The notes beneath the pieces are model-generated. The model had not been told where the DNA came from, searched no databases, and was given only the letters and a program-made list of their open reading frames with translations. Made by a program: the position numbers and the translations under genes. From Alphaproteobacteria bacterium (GTDB lineage Bacteria; Pseudomonadota; Alphaproteobacteria; UBA8366), in assembly GCA_028281325.1 (NCBI GenBank), contig JANQKC010000021.1, positions 248,001 to 312,000 of the forward strand: 64,000 bases of DNA, in the 5' to 3' direction. Position 1 is the first letter of the stretch; every line of letters starts with the position of its first letter. Of the stretch, positions 55,571 to 63,725 are shown piece after piece.

Positions 55571-56290
55571 CTATGGGGTCTTGAAAACCACCGCCTGGCC
55601 GGTCGGCAGCACCAACGGGTTTTCCGGCTTATCGGCGAAGAATGCGTCGACCGCCTTGCGCGCGCCGGGGCAGGTCGGAAAACCATAATCGTCAAACACC
55701 ATGAACCCGCCGGGCGTCATCCGAGGATAAACGAAGGCGCAACAATCCACGACCGAGCGGTAGATATCCACGTCGATATGCGCGAAGGCGATGCGATGCG
55801 CCTCCAATCCCGCGAAGGTTTCGGGGATCAGGCCCTTGTGGATATCGACGAGTCCGGGGTTAATCGCATCGAGCCGCCGCCGCACCAGGTCCGCCGAACT
55901 GTCCGCGAAATCGCCCTTGGAATGCCTGTCTTCGCGCGGATCGGTTTCCGGCATGCCCTCGAAGGTGTCGAATAGGTGCAGCCGCGTGTCCGCGTCCCAG
56001 GCTTCCCACTGATGCGTCCGCAGGACATGGGCGAGCAGCATTGCCGTTCCGCCCCGATAGACCCCGCATTCGTACCACTGCCCGGTCAGGCCCGCCGCCT
56101 GGATCGCCAGCGAGTACAAAACGTGGCAACGGTCGGCGGAAACAAGGGTAAAGGGCCGGACCTCGTCGAAGACCGCCGTGAAAGCGCCATACCCAAGCCA
56201 GGGCGAAAAGACCGGTTGGTAGAATTCCTGATCCGGGATGGGCGATCCAACCGGCGCGGCCATAGCGCCCGGTCTTGCCTGCTCCGACAT
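55571..56290 (-). CDS. TylF/MycF-type O-methyltransferase
   Basis: The 239-residue class I SAM-dependent methyltransferase resembles macrocin O-methyltransferase: YECGVYRGGTAMLLAHVL (SAM-binding), HLFDTFEGMPETDPRED, IAFAHIDVDIYRSVVDCCAFV and the metal-binding MVFDDYGFPTCPGARKAVDAFF. Members methylate sugar hydroxyls on natural products or glycans. Nearby genes offer no clear substrate. It converges on the rhodanese gene with a 17-bp gap. Confidence 0.87.
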   Translation of the reverse strand: MSEQARPGAMAAPVGSPIPDQEFYQPVFSPWLGYGAFTAVFDEVRPFTLVSADRCHVLYSLAIQAAGLTGQWYECGVYRGGTAMLLAHVLRTHQWEAWDADTRLHLFDTFEGMPETDPREDRHSKGDFADSSADLVRRRLDAINPGLVDIHKGLIPETFAGLEAHRIAFAHIDVDIYRSVVDCCAFVYPRMTPGGFMVFDDYGFPTCPGARKAVDAFFADKPENPLVLPTGQAVVFKTP

Positions 56291-56408
56291 CTATCCGACA
56301 CCCCACCATCATCCCGACTACAATGCAGGGTCTAACATAGCTTCCCGAATAGCAATTTAAATTTCGGGCGACCCGGCGCACGCCACCTATTATCCGGCGG
56401 CGCCGAGG

Positions 56409-56627
56409 TCAGGGTTCCTTCGACTCCCCGTCCGGGACGCCCTCGACGTTTTCCTGCAGCTGGTGTTCCAGCCGCACCAAGTCATCCGGCAGCGGCATGC
56501 CGGTGGCGCGGAATTGCCGGAGGAGTTCCTGCAGCTTCAGATGCACTTCGTGCAAGTCGTCCGGCTCGGACTCCATCTCTTCCACCAAGACGTTGATCGC
56601 CGCCGTCAAGTCGACGCTGCCGCTCAT
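56409..56627 (-). CDS. Small acidic hypothetical protein
   Basis: The 72-residue protein starts at ATG 56627 (MSGSVDLTAAINVLVEEME) behind AGGAG; the frame is open a further 18 codons. It is mostly helical and acidic, with a possible short amphipathic coil (LHEVHLKLQELLRQFRATG). No family was recognised. It sits alone between the methyltransferase and the IclR gene. The ribosome binding site and protein-like helix pattern favour a real gene. Confidence 0.6.
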   Translation of the reverse strand: MSGSVDLTAAINVLVEEMESEPDDLHEVHLKLQELLRQFRATGMPLPDDLVRLEHQLQENVEGVPDGESKEP

Positions 56628-56729
56628 CGGATGCTCCTGTGTTAGATCTGTGGGACAATCAATATTATACCGCGCGGGCAAGTCGAACAGCCTTGATTTG
56701 GCGCAACGGGCGAATACCCGACGGGACGC

Positions 56730-57461
56730 CTAAAGGCGGCTCAGGCTGTCGTGGAACGGGCCGGGATCGCCGCCGCAGAGGCGCGTCAGCTCGGCCGCGG
56801 CCGGCAGGAGATGCCGGACGAATCCCGCCGCCTTGCCCTCCGTGAACTTGCCCGTCGGACCGGTGATCGACACCGTGCCGACGAGAACGCCGTGCGGCTG
56901 CAGCACGGGGGCCGCGACCGACGAAATCTCCGCTTCGCGGCCGCCGATATTGATCACGAAATGATCCCGCCGGATCCGCTCGGCTTCCGGCCCGTCCTCG
57001 CCGGAAAAGGCGAGCAGGACCCGGCCGGTGCCGCCGGGCAGCAGCGGCCGCGCCTCCCCTTCGCGCAGATGCAGGCGCAGCGCCGATTCGGTCTCGACCC
57101 GATGCAGGCAAATCCGCATGTCGCCGTCGCGCACGAAGAAGGCGGCGGTCTCGCCCGATCGCCGCACCAGATCGCGCAGAACCGGCATCAGGCTGTCCGC
57201 CAGATGAAAGGACGATTGATAGGTGCTGCCGAAGCGCAATAAGGCCGGTCCCAATGCGTATTCGCCATGGCCGCGCCGTGTCATGCAGCCGGCCTTTTCC
57301 AGCGACGCGATCAGGCGGATGATTGTCGCCTTGTTCAAGCCGGTCCGCGCCGCCAGCGTCTGCAGGTTGAGCGACGCCTCGCCCGGCTTGAAACTCTCGA
57401 TGATCGAGAAGGCCCGATCGACCGCCGCCACGCCTTTGGTTTCCATTTTGTCCTCGCCCAT
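56730..57461 (-). CDS. IclR family transcriptional regulator
   Basis: The 243-residue regulator has an N-terminal winged helix (SLNLQTLAARTGLNKATIIR, then LIASLEKAGCM) and a C-terminal IclR effector domain (ETAAFFVRDGDMRICLHRVE, GGTGRVLLAFSGED, APVLQPHGVLVGTVSITGP). The start is ATG 57461, with ATG 57446 (METKGV) possible. It is divergent from the TauD-family dioxygenase gene. Two TTTC-N7-GAAA palindromes lie in the shared 303-bp intergenic region, so it most likely controls that gene and itself in response to a small acid ligand. Confidence 0.93.
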   Translation of the reverse strand: MGEDKMETKGVAAVDRAFSIIESFKPGEASLNLQTLAARTGLNKATIIRLIASLEKAGCMTRRGHGEYALGPALLRFGSTYQSSFHLADSLMPVLRDLVRRSGETAAFFVRDGDMRICLHRVETESALRLHLREGEARPLLPGGTGRVLLAFSGEDGPEAERIRRDHFVINIGGREAEISSVAAPVLQPHGVLVGTVSITGPTGKFTEGKAAGFVRHLLPAAAELTRLCGGDPGPFHDSLSRL

Positions 57462-57517
57462 GCCGCCGCGGCCCGCCCTGCCGCCAGGGCTTGACCGTCC
57501 AGCCGATTCTCTCTATT

Positions 57518-57552
57518 ATTTCATATATCGAAATAAGTTTCATAATATGAAA
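57518..57552. promoter_or_regulatory. Twin TTTC-N7-GAAA operators between iclR-type and tauD-type genes
   Basis: TTTC-N7-GAAA occurs at 57519-57533 (within ATTTC-N7-GAAAT) and again at 57538-57552 as the near-perfect palindrome TTTCATAATATGAAA. The centres are 19 bp apart in an A/T-rich patch just upstream of the IclR gene. The rest of the divergent region to 57764 holds a GC-rich hairpin (CGGCCGCG/CGCGGCCG near 57700-57720) and no gene. Confidence 0.65.
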
Positions 57553-57764
57553 TTTATTTCAACCCGTCAAGACGGCGGTCCCGGGCTTTGTCCCGAAACC
57601 GCGTTTGGCGGGGCGAACGGCCACGGAACGGACCGGTCGGCGGCAACCGGCCGAAATGACGGGTTCGTTTCGGTCATGCTTAAATACCGGTGAGCATCAT
57701 CGGCCGCGCCCGGCGCGGCCGCCCCGATGCCACCCTGCGCGACGATAGGCGAAGGAGGATGAAA

Positions 57765-58718
57765 ATGGGCAAGACGGTTTCGGAAAACACTTTGGACTCG
57801 CTGACGGTGACCCCGACGGGCGGGCCGCTGGGCGCCGAGGTCGGCGGCATCGATTTCGCGCAGCCGGTCCCCGACGCGGTGAAGGACGCGCTGCGCCAAG
57901 CCTGGGCCGACCATGTGATCCTGATCTTCCACGACCAGGACATCAACGACGCCCAGCTCATCGAGGCCTCGAACATCTTCGGCGGCGTCCAGGTCGGCGG
58001 CGCGCGGGCTTACTTCCTGCGCGACGGCGAGGGCAAGAACCAGCAGCTTCTGGGCGAGTATCCCGAAATCACGCCGATCACCAATCTCGGCCCCGACGGC
58101 GAGCCGGTGAAGGCGAATGCCGGATTGGGCAGCGCGGAGGTCGTCTGGCACAGCGACAATTCCTATGTCGAGGTGCCGCCCGCGGGCAGCATGCTGTATG
58201 CGCTGGAACTGCCGGTGAACGGCGGCGGCGACACCTTCTTCAACAACCAATACCTCGCCTACGAGACTCTGCCGGACGATTTGAAGAACGCGGTCGACGG
58301 GAAGTATCAGGTGCATGATTCCAGCCGCAACAGCGCCGGCGTATTGCGCCCCACCGCCAAGCTGCCGACGAAACCGGAAGAGGTCGTAGGCCCGACCCAC
58401 CCCTTGGTGCGGACCCACCCGGTGACCGGCAAGCCGGCGCTCTATCTCGGCCGCCGCCGGGTCTGGCCGTCGAACTATGTCGTCGGCCTGTCCAACGAGG
58501 AGAGCGAAGCCCTGCTCGACCGACTGTGGGAGCACGCAACGCAAGAGAAATTCGCGATCAAGCATGTCTGGAAGGTCGGCGACATCGCGCTGTGGGACAA
58601 CCGCTGCGCCATGCATTACCGCAGCGAGGTCGACCCGACGCAACGCCGCGTCCTGCACCGCACCCAGATCAAGGGCGAGGCGATGATCGCGCCCTGGGAT
58701 GAGACCGCCGCGGCCTAA
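57765..58718 (+). CDS. TauD/TfdA family 2-oxoglutarate-dependent dioxygenase
   Basis: The 317-residue protein starts at ATG 57765, six bases after GAAGGAGG. It has the facial triad HxD in WHSDNSY (about residues 127-130), the distal His in CAMHYRSE, and the 2-oxoglutarate-binding arginine in RRVLHRTQIKG. LGAEVGGIDFAQP is the typical N-terminus. The family hydroxylates taurine, 2,4-D, carnitine precursors and similar compounds; the substrate is not predictable. The divergent IclR gene is the likely regulator and a terminator follows. Confidence 0.92.
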   Translation: MGKTVSENTLDSLTVTPTGGPLGAEVGGIDFAQPVPDAVKDALRQAWADHVILIFHDQDINDAQLIEASNIFGGVQVGGARAYFLRDGEGKNQQLLGEYPEITPITNLGPDGEPVKANAGLGSAEVVWHSDNSYVEVPPAGSMLYALELPVNGGGDTFFNNQYLAYETLPDDLKNAVDGKYQVHDSSRNSAGVLRPTAKLPTKPEEVVGPTHPLVRTHPVTGKPALYLGRRRVWPSNYVVGLSNEESEALLDRLWEHATQEKFAIKHVWKVGDIALWDNRCAMHYRSEVDPTQRRVLHRTQIKGEAMIAPWDETAAA

Positions 58719-58811
58719 GCGGCGGCGTACAGAGGGAGAAATCAGCGGAAGAGCCGCCGAGTCCAATACCAACCCACGCATCATGCTCGGCGGTCGACGC
58801 CGCGAAATAGA

Positions 58812-58850
58812 AAAGGGCCGGCGTGTATCCGACGCCGGCCCTTTCGTTTT
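58812..58850. terminator. Bidirectional terminator between tauD-type and GFA genes
   Basis: AAAGGGCCGGCGT (58812-58824) pairs with ACGCCGGCCCTTT (58832-58844) over 13 bp around a 7-nt loop, with further T residues to 58850. It lies between convergent genes and has A and T tracts on both sides, so it can stop both transcripts. Confidence 0.85.
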
Positions 58851-58869
58851 CGGTTATCGGTGATCCGAC

Positions 58870-59343
58870 CTACTCGTCCAGCAATCCGTGCCGCCGGTGC
58901 CAATCGGCCAGCGCCTCGTCGGGGTATTCGTCGAACCGGGCGTCGCCATCCGCCACGTCGACCGGCACCCAGTCGGGCTTCGACGCCAGCATGATGTGGA
59001 CGTGTTCCGGCGGCGTCGGCAGCGGCGTGTCGACCGCGCCGGCGAAAGGATGCAACAGTTCGGGCCAGCGCGGGTCCCAGACCCACAGCGCCGATCCGCA
59101 GGATTTGCAGAAGCGCCGTTCCGCAGGGCTCTCCTTGCCGTCGATGGTTGCGTGAAAGACAGCGATCTCGGACGCGCCGGTCACTTTCAAGGTTTCCGTC
59201 TTCGCACCCAGATTGATCGCATAGCCGCCCCCGCCGCCGGTCTTGCGGCAGATCGAGCAATAGCACCGCATGTACGGCACGGGCGCATGCGCCTCGACCG
59301 AGAAACGCACCGCGCCGCAATGGCACGAACCGTCGAGACGCAT
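58870..59343 (-). CDS. GFA (glutathione-dependent formaldehyde-activating/CENP-V) family protein
   Basis: The 157-residue protein starts at ATG 59343 behind GGAGGG. It has the complete GFA zinc-cysteine set: CHCGAV near the N-terminus, CYCSICRKTGG and FCKSCGSALW. The fold binds two zincs. The founding glutathione-formaldehyde activity has been questioned, so the function is unassigned. The SDR gene lies 29 bp upstream on the same strand and the two are probably co-transcribed. Confidence 0.9.
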   Translation of the reverse strand: MRLDGSCHCGAVRFSVEAHAPVPYMRCYCSICRKTGGGGGYAINLGAKTETLKVTGASEIAVFHATIDGKESPAERRFCKSCGSALWVWDPRWPELLHPFAGAVDTPLPTPPEHVHIMLASKPDWVPVDVADGDARFDEYPDEALADWHRRHGLLDE

Positions 59344-59372
59344 CGGACCCTCCTTATTGCAAGACCGCGACC

Positions 59373-60113
59373 CTATTGCATATAGGCGCCGCCGTTCACC
59401 AGATAGCTTTGCCCGGTGATGTAGCCGCCCTGCTCGCTCGCCAGGAAGACGGCGAGGCTCGCCACCTCGTCGGGCTTGCCGCTGCGGCGGATCGGCTGGT
59501 GGTCGAAAACGCCCTTGGTCGGGTCCTGGAAGTCGTCGCGTTCCACATCGATATGGCCCGGGCCGATGCAGTTGGCGGTGATGTTGTGCTCGCCATACTG
59601 TTTGGCGATGCCGCGCGTGAAACCGACGATGCCGATCTTCACCATCGACTTGCCGGGATAGGAGCCGAGATAGGGCGCGATGCCGGAGAAGTTGACGATG
59701 CGGCCCCACTTCCCCTCGATCATGTGCGGGATCGCGTTCTTACACATGTAATAGGGGCCGTTGAGGTTGACGTCGATATTCTTCATCCAGGACTCGTGCG
59801 AGGTCTCCAACAGGTCGCCTTCGGAACGGTAGACCGCGTTGTTCACCACCACATCGACCGAGCCGAACGCGTCCTTCGCCTTGGCGACGAAGCCGGCGAC
59901 CGCGTCCGCGTCGGTGACGTCGACCTTCTCGGCCACCGCCTTGGCGCCGGCCTTCTCGATCTCGCCCGCCGTGGCCATCAGGCCGTCCATGTTGCTGCTG
60001 GTGCAGATGGCGACATTCGCACCCTCTTCGGCGAACAGCACCGCCATGCGGCGGCCGATATTGCGGCCCGCGCCGGTGATCAACACGCTGCGTCCTTCGA
60101 GACCCGTTTTCAC
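59373..60113 (-). CDS. SDR family protein with an altered catalytic tyrosine position
   Basis: The 246-residue protein has the cofactor motif TGAGRNIG (13-20), VDVTDAD, NNAV (91-94), Ser143 and Lys159 (in the SMVKIGIVGFTRG helix). However, the residue four before the lysine, where YxxxK is expected, is Lys155; the nearest tyrosine is Tyr152 in SYPGK. The C-terminal YLVNGGAYMQ is normal. It may be a divergent dehydrogenase using another acid, or a non-enzymatic SDR. It lies upstream of GFA in a two-gene unit. Confidence 0.88.
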   Translation of the reverse strand: MKTGLEGRSVLITGAGRNIGRRMAVLFAEEGANVAICTSSNMDGLMATAGEIEKAGAKAVAEKVDVTDADAVAGFVAKAKDAFGSVDVVVNNAVYRSEGDLLETSHESWMKNIDVNLNGPYYMCKNAIPHMIEGKWGRIVNFSGIAPYLGSYPGKSMVKIGIVGFTRGIAKQYGEHNITANCIGPGHIDVERDDFQDPTKGVFDHQPIRRSGKPDEVASLAVFLASEQGGYITGQSYLVNGGAYMQ

Positions 60114-60316
60114 GCTACGCTCTCCCTTGCCTGTCGTTTCGCCAGTCGTCTCGGCTGTCTTGTCGGAGTGCCGCCGGCAGCCGTAAAGTCAGCCGTCCCC
60201 CTTCGACCCGCACGGCGGTTGGAAATCGTGATCGGACCTTACCCTAGCGCGGCAGACCCTGTAAAACCTGGGTTCCGATCGTTTCTCGGAACAGCATCCT
60301 GGAGGACCGTCCACCG

Positions 60317-61243
60317 ATGGCCTTGATTCTTCATGTCGGGCCGCGCCGCGCCCAATGGTGGAAGGACACCATGCAATCGCTGATCCCCAACCTGGAAGTC
60401 CGCGGTTGGGACGATCCGGGCGACCCGGCGGACGTGGAATACGCGGTGGTATGGAAACATCCGGCGGGCGGGTTGCTGCGGTTCCCCAACCTGAAATGCA
60501 TCGTGTCGATCGGCGCGGGTGTCGACCATGTGCTGGTCGACCCGGACCTGCCGGAAGGCGTGCCGATCGTCCGCACGGTCGGCGAGGATTTGCGCCAGCG
60601 TATGCGGGAATACGTCGCCCTGCATGTCCTGCGACTGCACCGCCGCCTGCCCGAGATCGAGGCGTCGCAGCCGAAGCGCGAATGGAACCAGATCATCGAG
60701 CCGCCCGCGCCGGAACGGACCGTCGGGATCATGGGACTCGGCTTCATGGGCCGGTATTGCGCGGAGGCGCTGGTCGCCCTCGGCTTCGACGTGCTGGGCT
60801 GGTCGCGCGACAAGAAACACCTGCCGGGCGTCACCTGTTTCGGCAGCGCGGATTTCGACGCCTTCCTCGCGCGCACGCAGATCCTCGTCTGCCTGCTGCC
60901 GCTGACGCCGGAGACCGACAGCATCCTGAACCGCGACCTGTTCGAGAAGCTGCCGGAGGGCGCCTGCGTCATCAACGCAGGGCGCGGCGACCATCTGGTC
61001 GAGGAGGATTTGCTGGCGGCGTTGGACACCGGCCAAATCCGGGCGGCGACTCTGGACGTCTTCCGCACCGAGCCGCTGCCCGACGATCACCCCTTCTGGG
61101 ACCATCCGAACGTGCTGGTAACGCCGCATGTGGCGAGCCTGATCGACCCGCTGGCGGGCGGCAAGGTGATCGCCAAGAACATTCAGCTCTTCCGCGCCGG
61201 CAAGCCGGTGCCCGACATGATCGACCCGGGCAAGGGGTATTAG
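60317..61243 (+). CDS. ghrA: Glyoxylate/hydroxypyruvate reductase A-like D-2-hydroxyacid dehydrogenase
   Basis: The 308-residue enzyme has the NAD(P) motif GLGFMG (140-145) and the D-hydroxyacid catalytic set Arg223 (NAGRGDHL), Glu252 (FRTEPLP) and His271 (TPHVAS). Conserved VSIGAGVDHVL and RLHRRLPE fit the GhrA subgroup, which reduces glyoxylate and hydroxypyruvate with NADPH. It has its own start behind GGAGG and runs toward a hairpin repeat pair. The exact 2-oxoacid substrate is inferred from similarity. Confidence 0.9.
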   Translation: MALILHVGPRRAQWWKDTMQSLIPNLEVRGWDDPGDPADVEYAVVWKHPAGGLLRFPNLKCIVSIGAGVDHVLVDPDLPEGVPIVRTVGEDLRQRMREYVALHVLRLHRRLPEIEASQPKREWNQIIEPPAPERTVGIMGLGFMGRYCAEALVALGFDVLGWSRDKKHLPGVTCFGSADFDAFLARTQILVCLLPLTPETDSILNRDLFEKLPEGACVINAGRGDHLVEEDLLAALDTGQIRAATLDVFRTEPLPDDHPFWDHPNVLVTPHVASLIDPLAGGKVIAKNIQLFRAGKPVPDMIDPGKGY

Positions 61244-61267
61244 GCGTCTACGCTAGACCCTAAATCC

Positions 61268-61336
61268 GTCACTCCCGCGAAAGCGGGAGTCCAGGGACGC
61301 AGAACGGGGAAGTAGATTCCCGCCTACGCGGGAATG
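61268..61336. repeat. Dispersed hairpin repeat pair
   Basis: ACTCCCGC-GAAA-GCGGGAGT (61271-61290) and ATTCCCGC-CTAC-GCGGGAAT (61316-61335), each within GTCA...TCCAG-like context, are variants of the element at 26326-26345. They lie between convergent ghrA and GGT genes and can act as terminators. Confidence 0.7.
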
Positions 61337-61362
61337 ACAACGGTGCGGTTACGGCAACACCA

Positions 61363-62958
61363 TCACGCCCGCGGCCCCACGTCGCCGTCCGCGCCGTCGG
61401 ACTCGAGCACGAAGGGCGCTTCCGCCGCCGCGCCGGCGACCGGTTGCGACTTGTCGCTGATGCCGTGGTTGAGGCCGGTCGCGGCATCGTGCATCACGCC
61501 CGACGGGCAGGAATAGAATTTCGGGAAGACCAGCATCTGCGCCACGTCCACGTCGTGCTTTTCTTCCAGGGCGGCGAGGATGTCCGGGCCGACGGCAGGG
61601 TCGACGCCGATGCTGCCGCGGTCGCTGGCGTCGATCCGCGGCGCGTTGAACGCTTCCTCCAGCGAGACGCCGTAGTCCAGCATGAAGGCCGCCACCTGCA
61701 TGGTGCCGGGCACGATATGGTTCGCGCCCGACGCGCCCACCGCGAACAGCGGCTTGCCGTCGCGCACCGCAACCGCCGGGCACATGTTGCTGGCGTTGAT
61801 CCGCTTGCCGCCCTCCATCGTGGTCGGGTAGCCGGGCCGCGGATCGAAATAGGACACCGAGTTGTTCATCATCATGCCCGTGCTCGGCAGCATCACCTTC
61901 GCGCCGAAACGGCTGAGCAGCGTGTAGGTCAGGGCGACCATGTTGCCGTCGGCGTCGAGCGTGCTGAGATGGCTGGTGCAGCCGGTTTCCAGCGAGACGC
62001 CGAGCTTGCGCTTGTGCGTCGCGAACGCCTTGTTCAGCGCGTCGGCATAGGTGAGGTAGGTATGCGCGCCGATGCCTTGGGACACGTCCAGCGCTTCCTC
62101 GATGTGAGCCAACGCTTCAAGCATGCGCGGGCCGCCGCTGGTCTCGCCCGCCGTGTGGATCGTGGCGCCGCGATGGGTGCCCGACAACGGTTCGTGCACC
62201 GCCGCCCGGTAGGCCGCCAGATCCTCCATCGCGATGCGGCTGCCGCCCGCCTGCAGGTCGCCGACCATGCGTTCGGCAAGGTCGCCTTCGTAGAAATCGC
62301 GCGGGCCGTGATCCGCCAGCCGGCGCAGCGTCTCGGGCAGCTTGCCGAGCACGCGGTATTGCTCCGGCCCGAGCGGCGCGCCGCCGGGCAGGTAGGTCTT
62401 GGCGGCTTCCGGGTCCTTCAACAGGTTGGCCGCTTCCAGCGCGATCTGCAGCGTGCCGTGCCAGTCGACCGGCAGGCCGCGCTCGGCAAGGTCGATCGCC
62501 GGTTTCAGCGCCGTGTCGAAGGACAGCCGGCCGAACCGCGCCTGCGCCTCGGACAGGCCAGCGACCGCGCCCGGCACCGTGATCGCGCCGTAGCCGGTCA
62601 CGTTGCGGTCGTCGACGACGCCGGGAAACCCCATGATCGAGCCCGGGACCGACGGATCGAGCGGATAGTCCGCGAGGTCGATCGCCTGCGGCAGCGTGCC
62701 CTGGAAATTCACCACATGCGCGGTGTCCGACTCGGCGAGCCAGATCACCATGAAGCCGCTGCCGCCGAGCCCGCACATCCAGGGCTCGACCGCATTCAGC
62801 GCCAGCGCGGTGGCCACCGCCGCGTCGACCGCGTTGCCGCCCTCGGCCAGGACGCCGGCCCCCGCCTGCGCCGCCAGCCAATGCTGCGATCCGACGACGC
62901 CGCGCTCGCTCCGGACGGCTTTCTTATAGACCTGCCATTGCTCGACGTTTCTGTTCAT
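61363..62958 (-). CDS. Gamma-glutamyltransferase family protein
   Basis: The 531-residue Ntn-hydrolase has GNAVDAAVATALALNAVEP (41-59), GLGGSGFMVIWL, and the autocatalytic nucleophile Thr328 in the GCTSHLSTLDADGN segment, where the precursor would be cleaved into two subunits. No signal peptide is evident, unlike periplasmic GGT, so it may be cytoplasmic or act as a cephalosporin-acylase-like amidase. The start is ATG 62958. It is divergent from the RraA-like gene with 98 bp between starts. Confidence 0.92.
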   Translation of the reverse strand: MNRNVEQWQVYKKAVRSERGVVGSQHWLAAQAGAGVLAEGGNAVDAAVATALALNAVEPWMCGLGGSGFMVIWLAESDTAHVVNFQGTLPQAIDLADYPLDPSVPGSIMGFPGVVDDRNVTGYGAITVPGAVAGLSEAQARFGRLSFDTALKPAIDLAERGLPVDWHGTLQIALEAANLLKDPEAAKTYLPGGAPLGPEQYRVLGKLPETLRRLADHGPRDFYEGDLAERMVGDLQAGGSRIAMEDLAAYRAAVHEPLSGTHRGATIHTAGETSGGPRMLEALAHIEEALDVSQGIGAHTYLTYADALNKAFATHKRKLGVSLETGCTSHLSTLDADGNMVALTYTLLSRFGAKVMLPSTGMMMNNSVSYFDPRPGYPTTMEGGKRINASNMCPAVAVRDGKPLFAVGASGANHIVPGTMQVAAFMLDYGVSLEEAFNAPRIDASDRGSIGVDPAVGPDILAALEEKHDVDVAQMLVFPKFYSCPSGVMHDAATGLNHGISDKSQPVAGAAAEAPFVLESDGADGDVGPRA

Positions 62959-63056
62959 TGGACTATTGTGATCCGTATGGGCTGTGAAGGGACGCTTACC
63001 GGAAGGAAAGCCCGATCATAGCATTGCGCGCGAGCGCGAAACAGGACAGCCGACTC

Positions 63057-63725
63057 ATGAGCTACATCATCAAGGACATGCCGCCTCAGGTCGACGACGC
63101 GTTGATCGGGAAGGGCCGTCGCGTGGAAACCGCGACGATCGGCCACCGCCGGCATATGGGATTCATGGATGCGGCCATTCAATGCGTGCTGCCGGACCGC
63201 CGCGTCGCGGGCACGGCGGTCACGCTGGCGTTGCCCGGCATGGACGCGACCCTGTTGCATCACGTCATCCAGTTCCTGCGGCCGGGCGACTTTCTCTGTA
63301 TCGACCGGCTCGGCGATCACAAGCATGCCTGCGTGGGCGGCGGGGTGGCGGCGGCGATCAAGGCGAGCGGCTGCGTCGCGGTCGCGATCGACGGCCCCTG
63401 CACCGACCTGCCCGAGATCGAAGAACGGGACCTGGCGGTGTGGGCGCGCGGGGTGGCCCCGATCACCACACGGCTCTACGATGTCGGCGGCAGCTTCAAC
63501 GTGCCCATATCCTGCGGCGGCGCGGTCGTGATGCCCGGCGACTTGGTGGTCGGCGATTTTTCCGGCGTCGTGGTTCTTCCGCCGGACGAAGCCGAGGCCG
63601 ACCTGGATTGGGCGCTGGCGAAAGCGGCCGCCGAGCCCGAGGGGCACAAACGCATGCTGGCGGGCGAGAAGATCGGCGACCGATCGGGTGCGACGAAGAT
63701 GGTCGAGGCGAAACGCGGCGGGTAG
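63057..63725 (+). CDS. RraA-like family protein with substituted arginine motif
   Basis: The 222-residue protein starts at ATG 63057 (MSYIIKDMPPQVDDAL). It has the RraA/aldolase fold markers FLRPGDFLCIDRLGDHKHACVGGGVAAA, GVAPITTRLYDVGG, CGGAVVMPGDLVVGDFSGVVVLP. The GxxRD motif that binds pyruvate in HMG/CHA aldolases reads Gly113-Pro-Cys-Thr116-Asp117, with threonine replacing arginine. It is therefore unlikely to be a standard class II pyruvate aldolase. It may hydrolyse, decarboxylate or regulate. The divergent GGT gene is its only close partner. Confidence 0.88.
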   Translation: MSYIIKDMPPQVDDALIGKGRRVETATIGHRRHMGFMDAAIQCVLPDRRVAGTAVTLALPGMDATLLHHVIQFLRPGDFLCIDRLGDHKHACVGGGVAAAIKASGCVAVAIDGPCTDLPEIEERDLAVWARGVAPITTRLYDVGGSFNVPISCGGAVVMPGDLVVGDFSGVVVLPPDEAEADLDWALAKAAAEPEGHKRMLAGEKIGDRSGATKMVEAKRGG

